Below, piece by piece: positions 62,909-64,000 of a stretch of DNA of 64,000 nt. The DNA is taken from assembly GCF_010389155.1 (NCBI RefSeq), contig NC_057769.1:30070735-30134734 (forward strand), written 5' to 3'. How positions within the stretch are numbered: position 1 is the stretch's first letter; each line of letters begins with the position of its first letter. The DNA is from Erigeron canadensis. Its lineage: Eukaryota; Streptophyta; Magnoliopsida; Asterales; Asteraceae. A program made the translations under genes and the position numbers. The notes under the pieces are model-generated. The model had not been told where the DNA came from. It saw only the letters and a program-made list of their open reading frames with translations, and did no database searches.

Positions 62909-63326
62909 TATATATCATTACCTGTATTGAAACAAAGCGAAAAACATACATACACGCACTTTGTGCACATAGACCACTCTCTTCCTCTTCGGTTATTCGG
63001 CCTTCAATTCCCTGGCGACAAGACAAGCCCCGGTTGTGCCAACTGTTTACAAAGTTGACGATTTTTTCCATTGAAACCACGAGACCATTGGCGTGTGGTC
63101 TTAATAGCTTAGCAATTTGTAAATCCTTAATTCAATGAAGAAGAAAGATGGTAAACAAAAATCTGTAAATCCTTAATCCCAAATTATTAAACAAATTAAA
63201 GTTTGTAATTTTTTGGTCAAAATTTTGTTCTTGGAAAGTAATGACACTATTTAAAGAGATCAGACCATTGATTTCTTTACTACTCGTACTATACATAACT
63301 CGAATTGTATTTTGCACCCTTTATTT

Positions 63327-63488
63327 GTTTATGGATTACATGCATATACAACTCAACTAGCACAGAAACTAACTTTGGAACAGAAATAGCACAGGTTACA
63401 AATACTAATATTCAGGACGATGATCTCGTTTTCTGAACTTCAAGAACGCCTTCACAAGTTTTGAAGGATCCTTCCTTCCATTAGAAAG
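63327..63488 (-). repeat. Second copy of the duplicated 3' end
   Basis: Pairs with 62490-62646 in direct orientation. It spans the last 28 codons and the 3' flank of the lectin-receptor gene. Confidence 0.85.
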
Positions 63489-64000
63489 CGGAAGCTGCTT
63501 TTTCCAACATTGGCTGTCCCTATAAATTGCAACGGCACAAAAACAATCTTTCAAGCATGAAATTTTGCAGCTTTCTACATTACTGGGGTAAATGCTTGCA
63601 TAATCGGATCCTGGCCAATCAATGTTATTAAGCTCAGTCAAATCAAACTGCTCTTCCACATACCCTGCATCACAGCTCGGAACAAAATCAGGGTCACAGT
63701 CACCATTCGGATAACTGGGCTCAAGCAATGAAAACCCTTGTGGACATTCACATTTTGGCCGGTTACCATCAAGGGTACAAACATTGTTTAGCCCACAACC
63801 TTTGCCAGTCTGACAAATATTTGTTGGCACCAACCATACAACTTCCCAACTTGTATTGCGCTTTGGATTCTTGGGGTAATAGTACTGAGTAAAAACCCCA
63901 TCAGAATCTAGAGTAGCTCTGTGATAATACTCTCCAGAAGGAACGGCGTATTTTGGAGTAAGATCAAATCTTTGGCCATTTCTTTTCAATATATACAAGT
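63405..64000 (-). CDS. G-type lectin S-receptor-like protein (LECRK type), C-terminal part, stops before membrane and kinase
   Basis: Runs off the window end; the N-terminal lectin domain is outside. Visible from the window edge: the end of an S-locus-like segment (YYHRATLDSDGVFTQYYYPK, SWEVVWLVPTNICQ), an EGF-like Cys-rich segment (GCGLNNVCTLDGNRPKCECP), a linker CDPDFVPSCDAGYVEEQFDL, and a PAN-like segment (SNVESCKISCLKDCFCAVAI, SQCWKKQLPLSNGR). The order matches LECRK1-4/OsLecRK receptors. In those, the PAN region leads through a Lys-rich segment into a membrane helix and a kinase; here the frame ends FRKRDHRPEY and stop (63405-63407). Either a soluble lectin-like decoy or a truncated gene. 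No intron donor is needed to read this part. Confidence 0.85.
   Translation of the reverse strand, partial: LYILKRNGQRFDLTPKYAVPSGEYYHRATLDSDGVFTQYYYPKNPKRNTSWEVVWLVPTNICQTGKGCGLNNVCTLDGNRPKCECPQGFSLLEPSYPNGDCDPDFVPSCDAGYVEEQFDLTELNNIDWPGSDYASIYPSNVESCKISCLKDCFCAVAIYRDSQCWKKQLPLSNGRKDPSKLVKAFLKFRKRDHRPEY

Noticed and set aside
1..64000. CRISPR arrays, bacterial operons, integrons or phage modules
   Set aside because: No regular spacer-repeat array and no prokaryotic gene organisation; all tandem repeats seen are short plant-type repeats.

Overview
This is nuclear DNA of a flowering plant: intron-rich genes with GT-AG junctions, plant-specific families, tRNA-derived SINEs, Ty1/copia and Ty3/gypsy LTR retrotransposons and a Mutator-type MITE. 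Gene content says eudicot. The R-gene fragment and the SINE remind me of Asteraceae, but that is an impression, not shown. No bacterial, organellar or CRISPR sequence was seen.

Layout. (1) 1-3551: 3' half of a plastid-lipid-associated (fibrillin) gene, PAP12 type, + strand, with a 1.64 kb non-autonomous LTR element in one intron. (2) 5352-6659: an intronless gene for an Asn-rich, acidic, coiled-coil protein I do not recognise, - strand. (3) 8226-12278: Pescadillo (PES), + strand, 13 exons, with two single-base frame breaks. (4) 14740-24664: a 9.9 kb copia element, - strand, with intact LTRs and a 5-bp target duplication; a 2.4 kb solo LTR is nested inside it. (5) 24697-25740: C-terminal fragment of an NLR gene broken by a 34-bp duplication. 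(6) 26227-40088: callose synthase CALS9/GSL10, - strand, 50 coding exons that stay in frame throughout, plus a 5'UTR intron; a second non-autonomous LTR element sits in one intron. (7) 41.4-49 kb: gene-poor, with Helitron-like and gypsy relics, a candidate small secreted peptide gene, a 0.69 kb tandem duplication and a full SINE. (8) 49511-54196: U-box E3 ligase of the LIN/CERBERUS type without WD40 repeats. (9) 56700-60913: SelO-type protein AMPylase with a LINE fragment in intron 1. (10) 62490-64000: MITE, a duplicated 3' end, and the 3' end of a G-type lectin receptor gene that stops before any membrane or kinase segment.

The genes are independent housekeeping or signalling loci (plastid lipid bodies, ribosome assembly, callose deposition, ubiquitination, redox AMPylation, immunity), not a pathway cluster. 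I found no convincing new multi-gene system. The strongest items for a second look are the frame breaks in PES, the two related LTR elements that are both antisense within host introns, the small secreted peptide candidate, the truncated lectin receptor and the nested transposon history. Exon ends were read by eye from splice sites and checked by codon-phase arithmetic for PAP12, PES, CALS9, the U-box gene and SelO.
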